Shown here one piece after another: positions 21,601 to 33,448 of a stretch of 64,000 bases of DNA. This stretch comes from Oxyruncus cristatus (Eukaryota > Chordata > Aves > Passeriformes > Cotingidae): positions 864,552 to 928,551 of the forward strand of contig VXAY01002475.1 of the NCBI GenBank assembly GCA_013399855.1, written 5' to 3'. The position numbers and the translations under genes were made by a program. The notes beneath the pieces are model-generated. The model ran no database searches and had not been told where the DNA came from. It saw nothing but the letters and a program-made list of their open reading frames with translations. The first letter of the stretch is position 1. Each line of letters starts with the position of its first letter.

Positions 21601-24600
21601 TCAAGACACAAGTAGGTCTTTCAAATTAGGCCACAGCAGAGAAAGGCACAGCAGTTTTGCTGACTGAAATAGCACTGTCAGTGAAGAAGACAGTGAGTAG
21701 CAGAGGGAAAGTGCCAAGGGAGAAAAAGAATAAAACTGAGTGCAGGACAGCTACATCAGCTGCAGAGGTACCCTGAGCCTTCCTCAGAAGTGTAACTTTG
21801 CACATCTGCTTTCCACCAAAACAGCGGTATTTTCTGACAGGTAAATTGGACAGTCTGTGCAGCCTGAACAGTTCCTGCAAAATCCAGGAGGGCGTGACGA
21901 GTGCAGATGTTCTTGGGTGCAGGTTAGCTTTGCACAAGCTGAAATGAACCACATCCCCATGGCCCGGTGACCTCCTGTCCCTCTTTAGGAAAGGATTTAT
22001 AACAAGTGGAACGGAACCAGCTGTTGAGAGGATAAACCAACCAAAATAAAGAACCAACCTTCTTTGTCCCGCTCCTGACCCACTGGAAGTGAGCAACTTA
22101 GAAAAACCCTGACAGACACTGCCAAAAATGGTATTTCATTTAGATGCCTCACCTGCATACAATGCAGCGCAAAGTAGTTCAGTGTTACCCGATGAAAAGC
22201 TACATTTACTGCACATCAAGTCATATCTGATCTTTCTGATGTGCAAAAATTCTGTAGAAAGTTGAGATTTCTTGCCCTCTCCAACAATTCCCTCCTGTAC
22301 ACACAACAGGCAGTAGATGCTGCAGAAGCTTTGAGGTCTGTATGGTCTTAAGCTTAATTTTCTCCTTCATTTAATCACAGTATTCAATCATAGTACATTA
22401 GATTGATTTAAAATTATAGAGAAAAGATTTCATGATGGCAATACAGAATGTTAACCCAAAGGAGATTATTCTGCAGTATTTGTGCTCTAGCAGATGTTTC
22501 TCTTTTGTACAAAGAACAGGGAGTTACATCGCTTTCATGCTGAAATGTGCATGGAAAGCTTTTGCATTTTATCAAAAGAAGAAAAAAAAGTGGCCAGTGG
22601 GATTCAAAAAAGTCCAACTCAGCCCTGGGATCCAGAGGACTGGCAGGTGGAAGCTGCCTCCTGATGACCTTAGCTGTTCACAAAAGGAACAGGAGTAATT
22701 TTCTTCTTCAATAGAAAATCTGATGTGTGCCTAAAATTCATCTTGTGATTATGATGAATTAGCTATACTTACACAAAAATTTCCTTTATTCAGGAGACAG
22801 GGAGTACAAATCTATGAGGCAGCTGGCGTGTGTGCAGCTCAGAAACAGAACTGGACATGGTAGCCATGGCAAGCACAGAAAGCTTGTCAGAGTCTCTTCA
22901 TCATCAGTGGCAGAACTCCATGGCACATCCTGGTGTGCTTTTGAGGAACAGACCCAATGATTTTTCCCTGCATAGGACACAATTTACCCAAGGAAACCAG
23001 AATTCTGTGTCTTTGGGAATCAAGGGATGGACTTTCAGACATCAGTGGTTTTTTCAAACGGTGCACTATGATTCTGACAAACCCTAACAAAATTTTTCAC
23101 TTGTCCAACATATGTAGATAGTACTACTAGGTGAATGTCAGGATTAATAAGACGGGTCCCATCAAAGACAGCCAGAAACTGAGTTGGCTTTTACTGAAGG
23201 AAGCAATCAAAAGTTATACAACGCTAAAAAAAATCATTAAAAAATGTGGATCTATAATTATGGAAAAATAAACAGCATTTAAGCAAGTGGGAAAGTTTCA
23301 ATGAGGCAGTGCATGGATTTGGCAAACATTTTGTTAGCACAAATAAATTCTTTCTTTTTAGAGCTTCAGTGAAGAACAGTGTTGTTACAGCAGAGGGGAC
23401 TCTCCAAAGATTCCTGACTGAGTGGTTTGTGCATTTTCTTACATCAATACAGAAGGAAATGTTTCAGATCAGTAAAATGGAAATAATGTAATGTTGGCTG
23501 CTTTACCAAAGTAACTGATGAAATCCCAGCTTTATGGTTTTGCTCTTTATCTACATCTTTTATTAAACTGCTTCATAAATAGTCTTGCCTCTGAAACGAG
23601 CAAAGGCTCATACTTGGGAAGGAAGGGAATGGATGGAATGAATATCCAGCTCTGATTGCTATCAGGCAGACAGCAGTTTAGTAGGATGCTTAAGCTTTAA
23701 AGAGCAAACTTAAATCTTACTGGAGACAATTACATCCTTTGGTAACTGAAGAAAATGGTTGTAGTACCTTTAACAGAGGCTCATGGTTATGTTCAGCAGT
23801 TAAGATAAATAGTATTAGGAAAAGGTAGTAATAGAGCAGCTGGGACACAAAAATACGTAAGACAAATAGCAATTACCTGCTGAATTGGAATGTATTATAT
23901 TAAAAAAAAAAAAGTTCCTCTAGCTCAAACTTAAAAACAGTGGGTCAGACTGTGTATTTCCGGAAGGAGTAACATTTAAAATGTACACCTAGGTATATAG
24001 TAGCCACCATAATGCCTTGATTTTTGTTTTCTCACCCTAATTTTTGTAATCCTTTTTATAACAGGGAGAATTTCCAATAAAACATTAGGTCCGGGGCAAA
24101 CTTAGTTTCATTTAGGATTAAATTTTATTTCACTTTTACATCTGAAAGAGGGTTCTTTCTCCCAATAGCTCAAAACCATTTATTTGTGGGAGCACAAGAA
24201 ACTACATTCCTCCTAGTCCCATTTCACATCCATTATCCTACAATATGGTTTCCTCTTCTTTCCATAACAAACATAGCTCAGCTTTCTTTTTCAAGAAAAT
24301 TTCGAATGGTTCCCTAAGGAATTCTGGACACTTTGTGGCAGATTTGACACAGAGACACCCTGGATAATCAGCAGCAGGGCTGAGTAATGTAAAGCTTCAG
24401 CAGACCATGACTGCAGCTATTTAACATCCCAAATTTCTTTCACACCCATCAACTTCTACGATGCAATTATGCTTCCCTTCTTTTTCGTGGCCTCGATGTA
24501 ACTGGAAAAATAGGATGAGATTTAACAGATTGCCTTAATTCAACCAGATTAGTGTGTCCAGTTTGCCAGGACTGAGGTGGTTTCATAAGGAACAGAAAAG

Positions 24601-24920
24601 GATGTGTGTGCAAAATCACTTTGCCCCAGACACTCTTGGCACTGATTTGTTGCCTTAACCAGCACTCCAAGTCCCCAGCTGGACTTCTCAGCTGAAGTCC
24701 TCAGCTCCAAAATGTTTGCTAACTGTGAGAGTTGCTGATGCTGGAGGTGCAGTGGAGCCCAGGAATCAGCCCTTTGTCACAGAGGAATGAATCCTTTTCT
24801 TTCTTTCATACAGGAAGCCTTGAGGGAGCACAGATTCACTTCTCAGCATAAATCAGGATGATAGTGATGCATTTCTCTGGCAAGGAAAGGCAAAATATCT
24901 GCCAAGAGTCCAAGGCAGTA
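18693..24920. other. Intergenic sequence, no gene seen
   Basis: Mostly AT-rich DNA. A C run sits at about 18940-18955. An RFX-box-like sequence lies at 21185-21198 in a mildly CpG-bearing stretch (21000-21420). A 156-codon minus-strand open frame (21626-22096) has no recognised similarity and no visible splice or poly(A) context. Confidence 0.5.
21185..21198. promoter_or_regulatory. RFX X-box-like site
   Basis: GTTACTATAGAAAC matches the palindromic X-box pattern GTTNCC-AT-RGNAAC at all but one position (T for C at position 6). It is embedded in a stretch with several CpGs. Occupancy is not shown by sequence. Confidence 0.35.
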
Positions 24921-24930
24921 GGAGGTGAGA

Positions 24931-25000
24931 AGGAATTTGTGCCATTACCACTGTAACATACTGTCTTTGGTGTGTTACAGTGGTAATGACACCAATTCCT
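24931..25000 (+). ncRNA. Candidate microRNA-type hairpin
   Basis: The 30-nt arms 24931-24960 and 24971-25000 pair with 27 Watson-Crick pairs, one G-U and two single mismatches (24938/24993 and 24942/24989), around a 10-nt loop (CTGTCTTTGG). Beyond a small internal loop, a few further pairs (GGT 24924-24926 with ACC 25006-25008) extend the base of the stem. Arm length, small mismatches and loop size resemble a pre-miRNA, though the pairing is more perfect than usual. I do not recognise the mature sequence. A young inverted repeat or MITE is the main alternative, and either strand could be transcribed. Confidence 0.45.
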
Positions 25001-25011
25001 CCTGTACCATC

Positions 25012-27059
25012 ATTGGCACACTAGAGCCAATACAGAGACGTGTGCAGGTGATCTCAATTACTGAATCAAAACTACAACAGCTCCAGAGGTGGGAATGTTT
25101 GCTTCCGTCACTCTACTGCAGGAACCAAATGTGGAAGAGACACTGGGCAGTGCCAGTCCTGCAACAAATCTCTTGGTGACGCTCTGTGCCTGGCTGGATA
25201 TCGGAGCTTTAACCCAAGATTTCTTTCCAAATCATGTTTACATGATATCCTTCTGCAGAAAAGGTCATTTCTCTCTGATTTTTCAGTATTACCTTGTCTT
25301 TCCTTTGTATGTGTGCAGCTCAGATTATGATGAGGCCCTCCCCCCATATGGTGCTCGAAGCTTTCCTAAATTGATTACAATTAAAATGGACGGTTCTTTG
25401 ACTGATCCTCTTTTCTTAAGCACAGCTAATACAGATTAACTGTCCACAGAAAGAGGTTTTAAGTATCCAGTGCAAGAGAAACCTCATATTAAACATTAGT
25501 GTAGGCATCACCACGTATCCCCATCACTGTTTAATGTGTTCTGGTGTTTGACAATACAATAAAAATTAGCAATTAAAAATACACTTCTGTGCAAAAAGAC
25601 CCATGTTCTTGCTCTTTCTCTTGCATTTCATGTGTGATGTCCTACTGAATGGTAGCTGAAACCACAGCCAGAAGCAATCCTTGGGTGTCCTTCTGTCTAA
25701 GAATGACCAGTTGTATCAACTGAAAAACTGGGCTGTCCACAGAGCCATAAATTTGAAATGTCCTAGCTCCTCTTCAATCCTGATTTTGTTTCTAAACATA
25801 TCCAAACAAAAAAAAAATGAGAGACATGTGTAATACGAGAATGAAAACATGACAAACTCTCATATCAGAGTATGATGTTTTTCACAACTGAATTCCAAGA
25901 CAAAGAACAAAAAAAAAGGCATGAATATGGATTCATTAGGAAACCACAAGACTTTCAAAAGTACGTTTCTTAATTTTGAACAAGGATTTTGTTCTGCTTT
26001 GACAGAAAACGCATGATCAAGGCAATAATTTTCAGCACAAGGAAGCAAATGAATAGAATTTGTACAACTTAATATATGAAAAACAAGGTTTCTATAAGAC
26101 AAACTGTTCACATTAGAAGCAGATGGACTGATACTTTACAGAACAGGTTGGTATTTCAGTGGCTGTTGAGAGCACAACAATCAAAGCCTGTGAAATTTAT
26201 GCAATGTACAAATCCTTGCTATTGCAAGGTTTTTTAATACTCATTTGCTCATCTCCTTTTCTCCTCCAGTGACTCACAGAGCTTAGACTGCAGCTATTTA
26301 AACCCTCCAAAGATATTCCTGCATAGAAGCAGGAAAGGCATGAATGAATCCAATGCTAGAGGAAAAGGATCATGTTTTGATTCTTAATGTTCCCAGACAT
26401 GAGTACTCAGGAATTACCAAAACAAAACAGAACTGTTATTCAAGTGAAACTAAGCAGCGGAGTGTTTACCAGTGCTTCCTTAAGAAATGTACTGGTTTAT
26501 TTATATATAATCCAATTTCTACATGAAACTGAATTCTCAGTTCTGGGAAGGATTCTCACTTTTAATGTCATTCTTATATACTTCAGTATATAGAGAATGA
26601 AAGTACATATTCTTTTAGAACTACAGGAGAAGACCTGACCCGGCTTCTGTTTCTAACGCAGCTGTGCTGAGCTAAACTGCAGTTGGGATAATGTCTTTAA
26701 AGAAGACTGCACTTTGTTTCCCATGCTTCATTTGGGATTCTGTATTCTGTCATCTTTCTAATCCTGAAAAGCAGATTATAGGCATGTCCCACAAGGCTTA
26801 CCCTGCCATAGGATAGCTGATCCATTAGTTATGTCAAGCTGAAAGGAGACCATTTATCTTTGTCTATTTGGTTGCCTGACAGCTATTAAGGAACTACCTA
26901 TGCAGTCAACTAACTTGTGTGACTCCTTTGGTTAAAAGTCTTAGTTGAGACTCAGTGAAATTAATAAGATATTAAGTGTATTTGCTGACGTAAGACTCCC
27001 CTTTCCATAGGGCTTCATTTTGCACATATGAATTAGCCCCACTGGTGCAAAGTGAATTA
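25012..27059. other. Intergenic sequence, no gene seen
   Basis: AT-rich DNA with short open frames lacking recognisable domains. AATAAA-like strings occur (for example near 25558) but without an identifiable upstream gene. Confidence 0.5.
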
Positions 27060-27340
27060 TTCTTCTGTGACTGCAGGGGACTGAGTCAGCAGCTCCTCAC
27101 AGAGGAAGCCCGTGCAAAGGCCGTGTTGTGCTGCTTGAACGTTGTGCAACGAAGCACACGGGTGATTTATCACAGCCTGGACACGTGGCAGCCCCTGCCC
27201 TGCCGGGTACAAGCACAGTTTGGTGGAGCTGGGGGTGAATCCCACAGCACCCCTTGTGTCTGGGAGGCATCAGGCACCGAGTCCTGCTGACAGCAGAGAT
27301 TCCAGCAGCCTCAGCACGGCCATGGAGAACACACACAGTC

Positions 27341-27503
27341 AGTGCCGCTCCTGTATCCCAGTCCTGAGGGCACACACCTGTGCCGCTCCCGTATCCCAGT
27401 CCTGAGGGCACACACCTGTGCTGCTCCTGTATCCCAGTCCTGAGGGCACACACCTGTGCCGCTCCTGTATCCCAATCCCAAGGCACACACCTGTGCTGCT
27501 CCA
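27341..27503. repeat. 38-bp minisatellite, about 4.3 copies
   Basis: Units starting near 27341, 27379, 27417 and 27455, each reading GTGCYGCTCCYGTATCCCA followed by GTCCTGAGGGCACACACC, then a partial fifth copy. The units differ by a few bases; the fourth has a 1-bp deletion and several changes. The array sits in a GC-rich stretch (27060-27700). It gives rise to repetitive open frames on both strands that are not genes. Confidence 0.92.
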
Positions 27504-28261
27504 GCACGGCCCAGCAATCAGTGCCACAGCTGCTCCTTTAAGAGGAAGTGAGGAGGCTGCAGCTTCTAGAAGGTTCCTGAGCTTGGTCCATGCTGGATTT
27601 GGTGGCTGGGAGCTCGTCCTGTATCCCTGTGATGGCCGAGGTATGCTCTTGGGGACTGCGGATAATCCCATGGGAATAAACCTGGGTGTTGTGGGGGGTG
27701 AGCAGCCCCCTCAGGCTTCTCCCGACAGGAGGTGTTGAGTTGCAGTAGGTCGGGAAAACAAAGAACTGTCTCATTTTGTGTGTATTAGGTGGTTTTCTCA
27801 CAGAGGGCACTCCAGTGGGACTCTAAAGTTCAGCTGATGTTTAGAGTTATCAGTTTTTATCTGCGTGCACCATTCCCTAAATTACTGCAAGTTTTTGCTG
27901 TGTTTTCCAACAAGTGTAAATAAATTAAGCACAGTGCTTTATGAAACAATTAGATTCTCTGGCATAAAGCTGTCCTCCTATAGAAGTCTGCTTTGGGAAT
28001 TACAGGAGCAGCAGCATTTACTTTTGGGCTTAAATAGGGTAATTAACAGGGATGTTTGTGCGATAACGTGGCTGGTAATCAGGAGTGATTTGGAAAGTAA
28101 GGATTGTTTATCTGTCGTCTACAGAAATTTGCAATCACCTGTGAGTACTTTTCCTAATGAACCCTAAATCTGAATGAAGCCTTCCCCTACGTTTTCTGTA
28201 ACCATTAGGCTGCTCTTCTGAAGTGCACATGAAACATTCAAAGAAATTCAGTAAGGTCTGG

Positions 28262-28837
28262 TGCAGAACTAACGCAAACCGCTCGGAAGAAAAAGGAGCG
28301 GACTCGCGTTAGGGTTCTTGAACAGATCTGCTGACTCGGGGTGAGACAGCTCTCTGCGCTTTATTAGTGGCTGATGGTCGAGCAGGAGCACGCGAGGAGT
28401 AACCCCGAGGGTAACGACGAATCTAAAGGGGAGGAGAGCAACTGGGACTTATATAGGGTTTCGTGAGGAAGGATCTGGAACATGGGCTGGGCTTAACAAA
28501 TATGGAAAAGGATAGGTTGGGCAAGTTACAAACAAGGGAAAGAAAGGAGGAGATATTAAAATGATGGGTGGCAACAAGCCATAAATGGGGAATGGTGCAA
28601 TGCACCAAATTAGAGCCAATAGGAAATTAGGAATAAAACTGGGATGAAACTGAGGGGAAAAATATAATAGAACTAGGGTACAATGGGTCAAACATGCATT
28701 AACATTTTTTTGTCTAAGTAATGGTGTAAATAGAACAGTCCACAGTCGCTTGCTTTCCACATTAGATGTTTTCCTTGGCGTATACAGACTTCTTCCAGTT
28801 CTCCCAGGTTTGTGGTGAAATCCTTTGGTCCCCGACA
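28262..28837 (-). mobile_element. ERV LTR, family A copy 2
   Basis: On the minus strand it starts TGTCGGGGACC and ends GTTAGTTCTGCA. It shares an ordered set of motifs with the copy at 9.4 kb: GGCTTGTTGCCACC, the TATA region CCCTATATAAGTCC (complement near 28446-28459), AATAAAGCGC, and CAAGAACC near the end. I could not find a matching flank duplication (CTGG versus CATAAC), so the insertion may be rearranged or the ends misplaced. No internal retroviral genes adjoin it. Confidence 0.8.
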
Positions 28838-30100
28838 CATAACCAACAGCTTTTGGTGTTCCTTGGAAATGGCATTGTTCCCCACAGCTTTTGTACATAT
28901 ATACATGTGTACAAAACATATATACATATAGACGACATTCTGTTGTATTTCCAGAAAAGGAAAAGATATTTGAAGAATATCTTCTGGTGTAGTGCTGGCG
29001 TGATAGCCCAGAGCCAGGTGGAGAGGCACAAATCTCTGAACAGGATGATCCCTCATTATTTGCCTCACCAGTAGTTTCTGTTTCTTCCTCTAACATTTAA
29101 GCTGGAGAGTTGTTCCAAAGCCTGCTGCCATTAGTGAAAGGACGTTAAACCCAGCAGCCAGAGAGCTGCACCTGCAGTGTGCGTATAACAATGCAAAGGC
29201 TGCGAAACACCTCACAGATGAGGCTGATGGGCTGAGAAAAAGGCAGCAATCCCTGAGCAGTCTGACCATTTCACCTTTTCAGACAGTTTTATATATTGGG
29301 GAATTTCCAGTCAAGACTGGTTTTGTAGTCTAATCAAAGCCTGGGCTTGGTTACAAACTACAGCATCAGATAATTTAGAGATATTCCCTTTCCAGTGATT
29401 AGCTCCCCTATACCGGGTTCCTCAATAGGAGCCAACAGCATCGCTATTACTCCTTTTTCCTAGGAAAGATCCAAACAAACTATAGTTTAGATGGATATTT
29501 AGGTAACACGATTGGACTATTTTCATATGTGCAACGCACCAGCAGGACTTTAGTTTTCTGATGTAAAAAAAGATAATTTTGCATTTGGGCTCAGTGCAGT
29601 GAGCAAGGCAGATGTTGAGCTACTGTGGTGGCAGGTGACTGGTTGGAAGCTGTTAAGAAAATCTAAGTGTAAATCTCTAAACCTCTCTGCCTTTTTTTTT
29701 TTAATGGGTCAATATGTAAACTTTTGACTTGTGGCTGGTACAGTTAGAAATCATTCTAAAAATACTTTTAGAATTATTCAATGAAATGAACTCACAATAC
29801 TGCTAATTTTTACTGCCTGGCATAAACCTACAATCCAAGCTCAGTATATTCCCAAAGCTGAAGAGCGTATTTTGTTATCTGTTTGGGGGTTTTTTTCTTG
29901 CTTATTTGTTTGGTTAGTAATATATTTTCACTTCTAAATCATGTTTCTATTTTTATAAACAGCATTACCATGGAAAAATGTGGTTCTGACATGCAACAAA
30001 CATTTCCAATAAGACATCTCCAAATATATTTTTCTGTTGATTCATTTACGGACTAATTATTTGGCAGTTGTTAGGATTTCTGTTTCAAGCTGAGGCTTGC
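28838..30100. other. Intergenic sequence, no gene seen
   Basis: The sequence after the LTR includes an alternating TATACA/ATATGT stretch at about 28893-28930 able to form a small AT hairpin. No gene is recognised. Open frames that cross the LTR boundary are chance. Confidence 0.5.
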
Positions 30101-30110
30101 AGCTCCATAG

Positions 30111-30125
30111 CCACTAGAAGGCACT
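30111..30125 (+). promoter_or_regulatory. CTCF-like motif
   Basis: CCACTAGAAGGCACT fits the CTCF core pattern CCASYAGRKGGCRSY at 14 of 15 positions, by eye. It lies about 50 bp before a CpG-enriched block. Binding is inferred only. Confidence 0.4.
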
Positions 30126-30159
30126 CTAGTATAAATTTTTCGCTTTAACTGCTTACACA

Positions 30160-30601
30160 AACCCTGCGTGTAAGGACAAAACATAAACAAACACGACAGT
30201 CTTGAAGCGATTTCTTTCCAAAGATAGCTGCGTTCCCTGTGATGGGAGATGATAACCTTCGGAACGTTGTGAGCCTATGCTCACACTGCTAGAACTCCGT
30301 GTGTGCCCAGGGAGCAGCGTGCTGTTATTGCTGTCTCGGCAGGGGGCACCTCGAAACGGAGGGAGCTTGAGGTGCCTCACGTTCTGTGGTCTGGGTGTGT
30401 GTGTACCCAACGAACTGCTGCCACGTGCTGGCAGGTGGAATTTTTCACCCACCGCTCTGCTTTCGGTTCGGGATCTCCCTGTCGGCCTCTGTGAGTGACG
30501 TTATTCTGCCACTGCGTGTTGGGGTAGCAGCGGCTCACGCAGTGTTACCATTCACAGCTAAACACAGACGCCTGGAAATGGGAATGGGTTGCCATAGCAA
30601 C
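30160..30601. promoter_or_regulatory. CpG-enriched block with RFX X-box, E-box and CRE-like site
   Basis: About 23 CpGs by eye in some 420 bp, in a region where CpG is otherwise scarce. It contains CACGTG (30422-30427), TGACGTTA (30496-30503) and, at its right edge, the palindromic X-box GTTGCCATAGCAAC (30588-30601). Together these look like a small CpG-island promoter or enhancer. No coding exon is visible downstream, so a non-coding transcript, an enhancer or a decayed CpG-rich transposon are all possible. Confidence 0.45.
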
Positions 30602-32821
30602 TCTAAATTGTTTTGTGTGGAGACTGGTGGCGCTTGGAAATTGCCTCTGTTTATGAGATGTTTCCAGTTTAGTGACTTAGTTTGGAGAACAGTTTTCAAG
30701 TTACGTATATCATACCTTTTTCTTTTCTCTTTACGCTGTCTGTAACAATGATTTTCATTTTCTAATTCTATACGTTTCAGTGTTGCATATTGGGTTAGAA
30801 CCCCCAGACTTCTGGAATTCAGTATTGGAACGATTTCAGTCTCAACACTTTTGAAAGGTGTTCTGTGTGAAATTATTTATAGTGCCTTTGATACTTGCCA
30901 GTAGTTATTGAAAAAATATGCAGGACTATATATCCTAATCAGAAAAGGCAGTTAGATTGGAAGAAATCACCAACTACTGAAATTCAGTGTATGCCAGCAT
31001 TAAACTTGATAGTCAGTATAGCTAAATGTTGAATGTCAAAATTTGGTACTTCAGAAATTTAAATAAGATTTGGAAGAAGTATATATTTGTTTGGGTTTTT
31101 TTTTGTTAAAAGAGGACATTTTGACAAAAAAACCATGTAATTAGGAAAACGTAAGGACGATTGTAGCAAAAAATCAGGAGATCTGGAACTTGAGCTATTT
31201 GTGACTTTCACTAATCCTGACTCTCTTCTTTTACCTCATATGTGATGTTCTTTGAAGTTGATTTTTTTATTTTCCCCCCTACCATACCCCCTCACCCTCC
31301 CCTTCCTGCGCCTCACTAAATCAAGATATCTCTTGTATAGTAGGAGTCTGAGAGAAACGGCTCAAACTCTGCCTGGGAGGACAAAGGGAAAAACATCTTC
31401 CAAGAGATTTGTTACTTGCATTACTTGTTCTTGCTATTTCTAATAAGCATCTGAATCATGATTAGTTGTTGGGGTTGGAACATCAGTCCCTCTGAGATCC
31501 TCCACTACGAGTACCATGTCAAGACAGAAACCCAACTGCTGCCAATTTCAATAAAATAATTTTGCATATTAAAAGTTCTTTAAAATGTTAATTCTTTGCT
31601 AATTTTTTTCCTTCATGCCTTCTGGTTTCGGAGAAAGATAATACCTCTGCTCTGGAGGAATGTGTCACATTTCATCGCTTTTTGACATAATTTGTTCCCA
31701 GTTGTAGGAAAACAGATTTGCAAAGATATGCCGTAAGGTGCTTTCCCTCTGAGTGAATCTAGAAAGGCAGATCGCTCTGTTTGGATGTCAAATAATTATA
31801 GATAATACTGGTTTATGTAATGTGGCTCCAAGTACGTTATCCACAACCAATTCTGCTGCTCTCACTTGTATTTAATTCCCAGGGAACACTTGCTGAGATT
31901 GAATAAAGTTGAAATCAATGCTTTTGTGGAGTCCAGGACTGTGTAGATGTACTAACACCTAACATTAAAACCTATCAGGACAAGTTTTTTTCCAAAAACT
32001 GTAAGTGTGAAGTACGGTTGGCATTAAATCCAAAGAATAAAATAGTTTAGTATTTGACAAGAAAGTTGGGTAGTTTACCTTTGGACCAAGTGAATTCTTC
32101 GTGGGAGGAGTTAAAAAAACCCAACCAACCAAACGGGAAAATAAGTGAACAGGGAAGGCTTCTCATGTTTTTACACTTGAACAAAAGTAAGAAGCTAATG
32201 AAGCAATCAGTGCCCCTCCAGCAGAATGGAGGGAGGAAGATTCAATCCACCTGCCAGCCAGGGGGTGGTGAAGGCTGGCAGGTGGGAGGTATCTCTGTAA
32301 GACAAATGCTCCTTCCTGCTTACATCAAGCAGGAAGTTTGTGAGAATCCCCAAGAATTCCTTGCTTCCCACTCCCTCCCCCTCCTCTTTGTTTTTTTTTG
32401 TCCTCGCAGATGAGTTTTTATGCAGAAGAATAAGCTTGATACTGCAGAAGGGATGAACTGGATTTCCCTCATTTAGCTAGTCCTGAAGCATAACACGAAT
32501 CTCTCAGGACGAAAAAAAAAAAAAGGTGGGTTAGGCAGTAGCAGTACCAGTAATGTATGTTTTGATGAGACAGTATGGCTATAAGATTGTTTGTCTACGG
32601 AATCAGAAGCCGGTGGAAAATACTGGTATAGCCTAAACTGCATGTTATGGAAGCAGAAATAAAAGGGTTCCTATTGCATCTCAGTTCTGTGCATCCCCAA
32701 TTATAACTGATGTTTGTGTCCTGTGTAGAACCATCTCCAGCTAAGGAGTCACTTGCATAAGCAGCTTATAAAAGTCCTGTGGTGTGTCCATGGGACAGAC
32801 TTGATTTGCTTTAGTTTTCTT
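30602..32821. other. Intergenic sequence, no gene seen
   Basis: AT-rich DNA with a short CA/CT-rich stretch at 31270-31315. A short inverted pairing of CCTGCCAGCC with GGCTGGCAGG occurs at 32251-32283. No gene is recognised. Confidence 0.5.
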
Positions 32822-32917
32822 GGGGGGGGGGGGGGGGGGGGGGGGGGGGCCTCGGNNNNNNNNNNNNNNNNNNNNNNNNNNNNNNNNNNNNNNNNNNNNN
32901 NNNNNNNNNNNNNNNNN
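32822..32917. other. 28-G homopolymer and assembly gap (62 N)
   Basis: G runs from 32822 to 32849, followed by CCTCGG and 62 Ns (32856-32917). The run and gap sit at the 3' edge of the adjacent minus-strand LTR, so its last bases are lost. The G run may be real or a sequencing/assembly artefact. Confidence 0.95.
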
Positions 32918-33448
32918 GCAGACCCGCTTGTGGGTTCTTGCTCACTTTGTTGCAGCTGTTTATTGGAGCTGCCTCAGGCAGGAGTCCACCTGAGGTGCAA
33001 GTGAGCCGAGTGGGGACAAGCAATTCCAGGGAAGGAACACAGGCGAGGACTTATATAGGGTTTGGCAGGGAAGGTTCTAGAAACAGGGTGGTGCTAAACA
33101 TATAAGGGAAAAGTGGGAAGGGTCGGTTCCAAACTAGGGAGGAAAAGGTGGGATTATTACAATGAAGGGGTTGTAACATACTAAATATGGAAATACTGCA
33201 TTGCAGCACCTAAGGAACCAATCAAAAATTAGAAATAAACTTTACAATAATATGAGGGAGAAAACATAATAAAACTGGGGTACACACACAACATCATGCA
33301 CTAACAATAATTATCTAACTTATGTTGAACAGCAAACAGTCCAAAACTCTTTTTCTTCGATTGTAGGCTCTTTCAAAGATTCTGCTTGGGGTAGATGGCT
33401 TTTTTCCAACCCTCCCAGGTCTTCATTTCTATGACTTGATCCCTGACA
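32918..33448 (-). mobile_element. ERV LTR, family A copy 3 (3' end in gap)
   Basis: The minus strand begins TGTCAGGGATCAAG and shows the same motif order as the other two copies: CCTGGGAGG near the start, GCAATGCAGTAT, an ATTGG box, CCCTATATAAGTCCTCG (TATA complement at 33051-33057), AATAAA (complement about 32958-32963) and CAAGAACCCACAAGCG just before the gap. The TATA-to-poly(A) spacing agrees with copy 1. Confidence 0.82.

Noticed and set aside
21626..22096. 156-codon minus-strand open frame
   Set aside because: No recognisable domain, composition like translated non-coding DNA, and no splice, start or poly(A) context. Frames of this length occur by chance in 50 kb.
27097..27671. Overlapping open frames with internal protein repeats (about 13-residue period)
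   Set aside because: They arise from the 38-bp minisatellite in several frames on the minus strand and are not evidence of a repeat protein.
28449..29096. 215-codon minus-strand open frame
   Set aside because: It crosses the 5' boundary of the LTR into unrelated flank. No retroviral protein motif is visible, so it is a chance frame.
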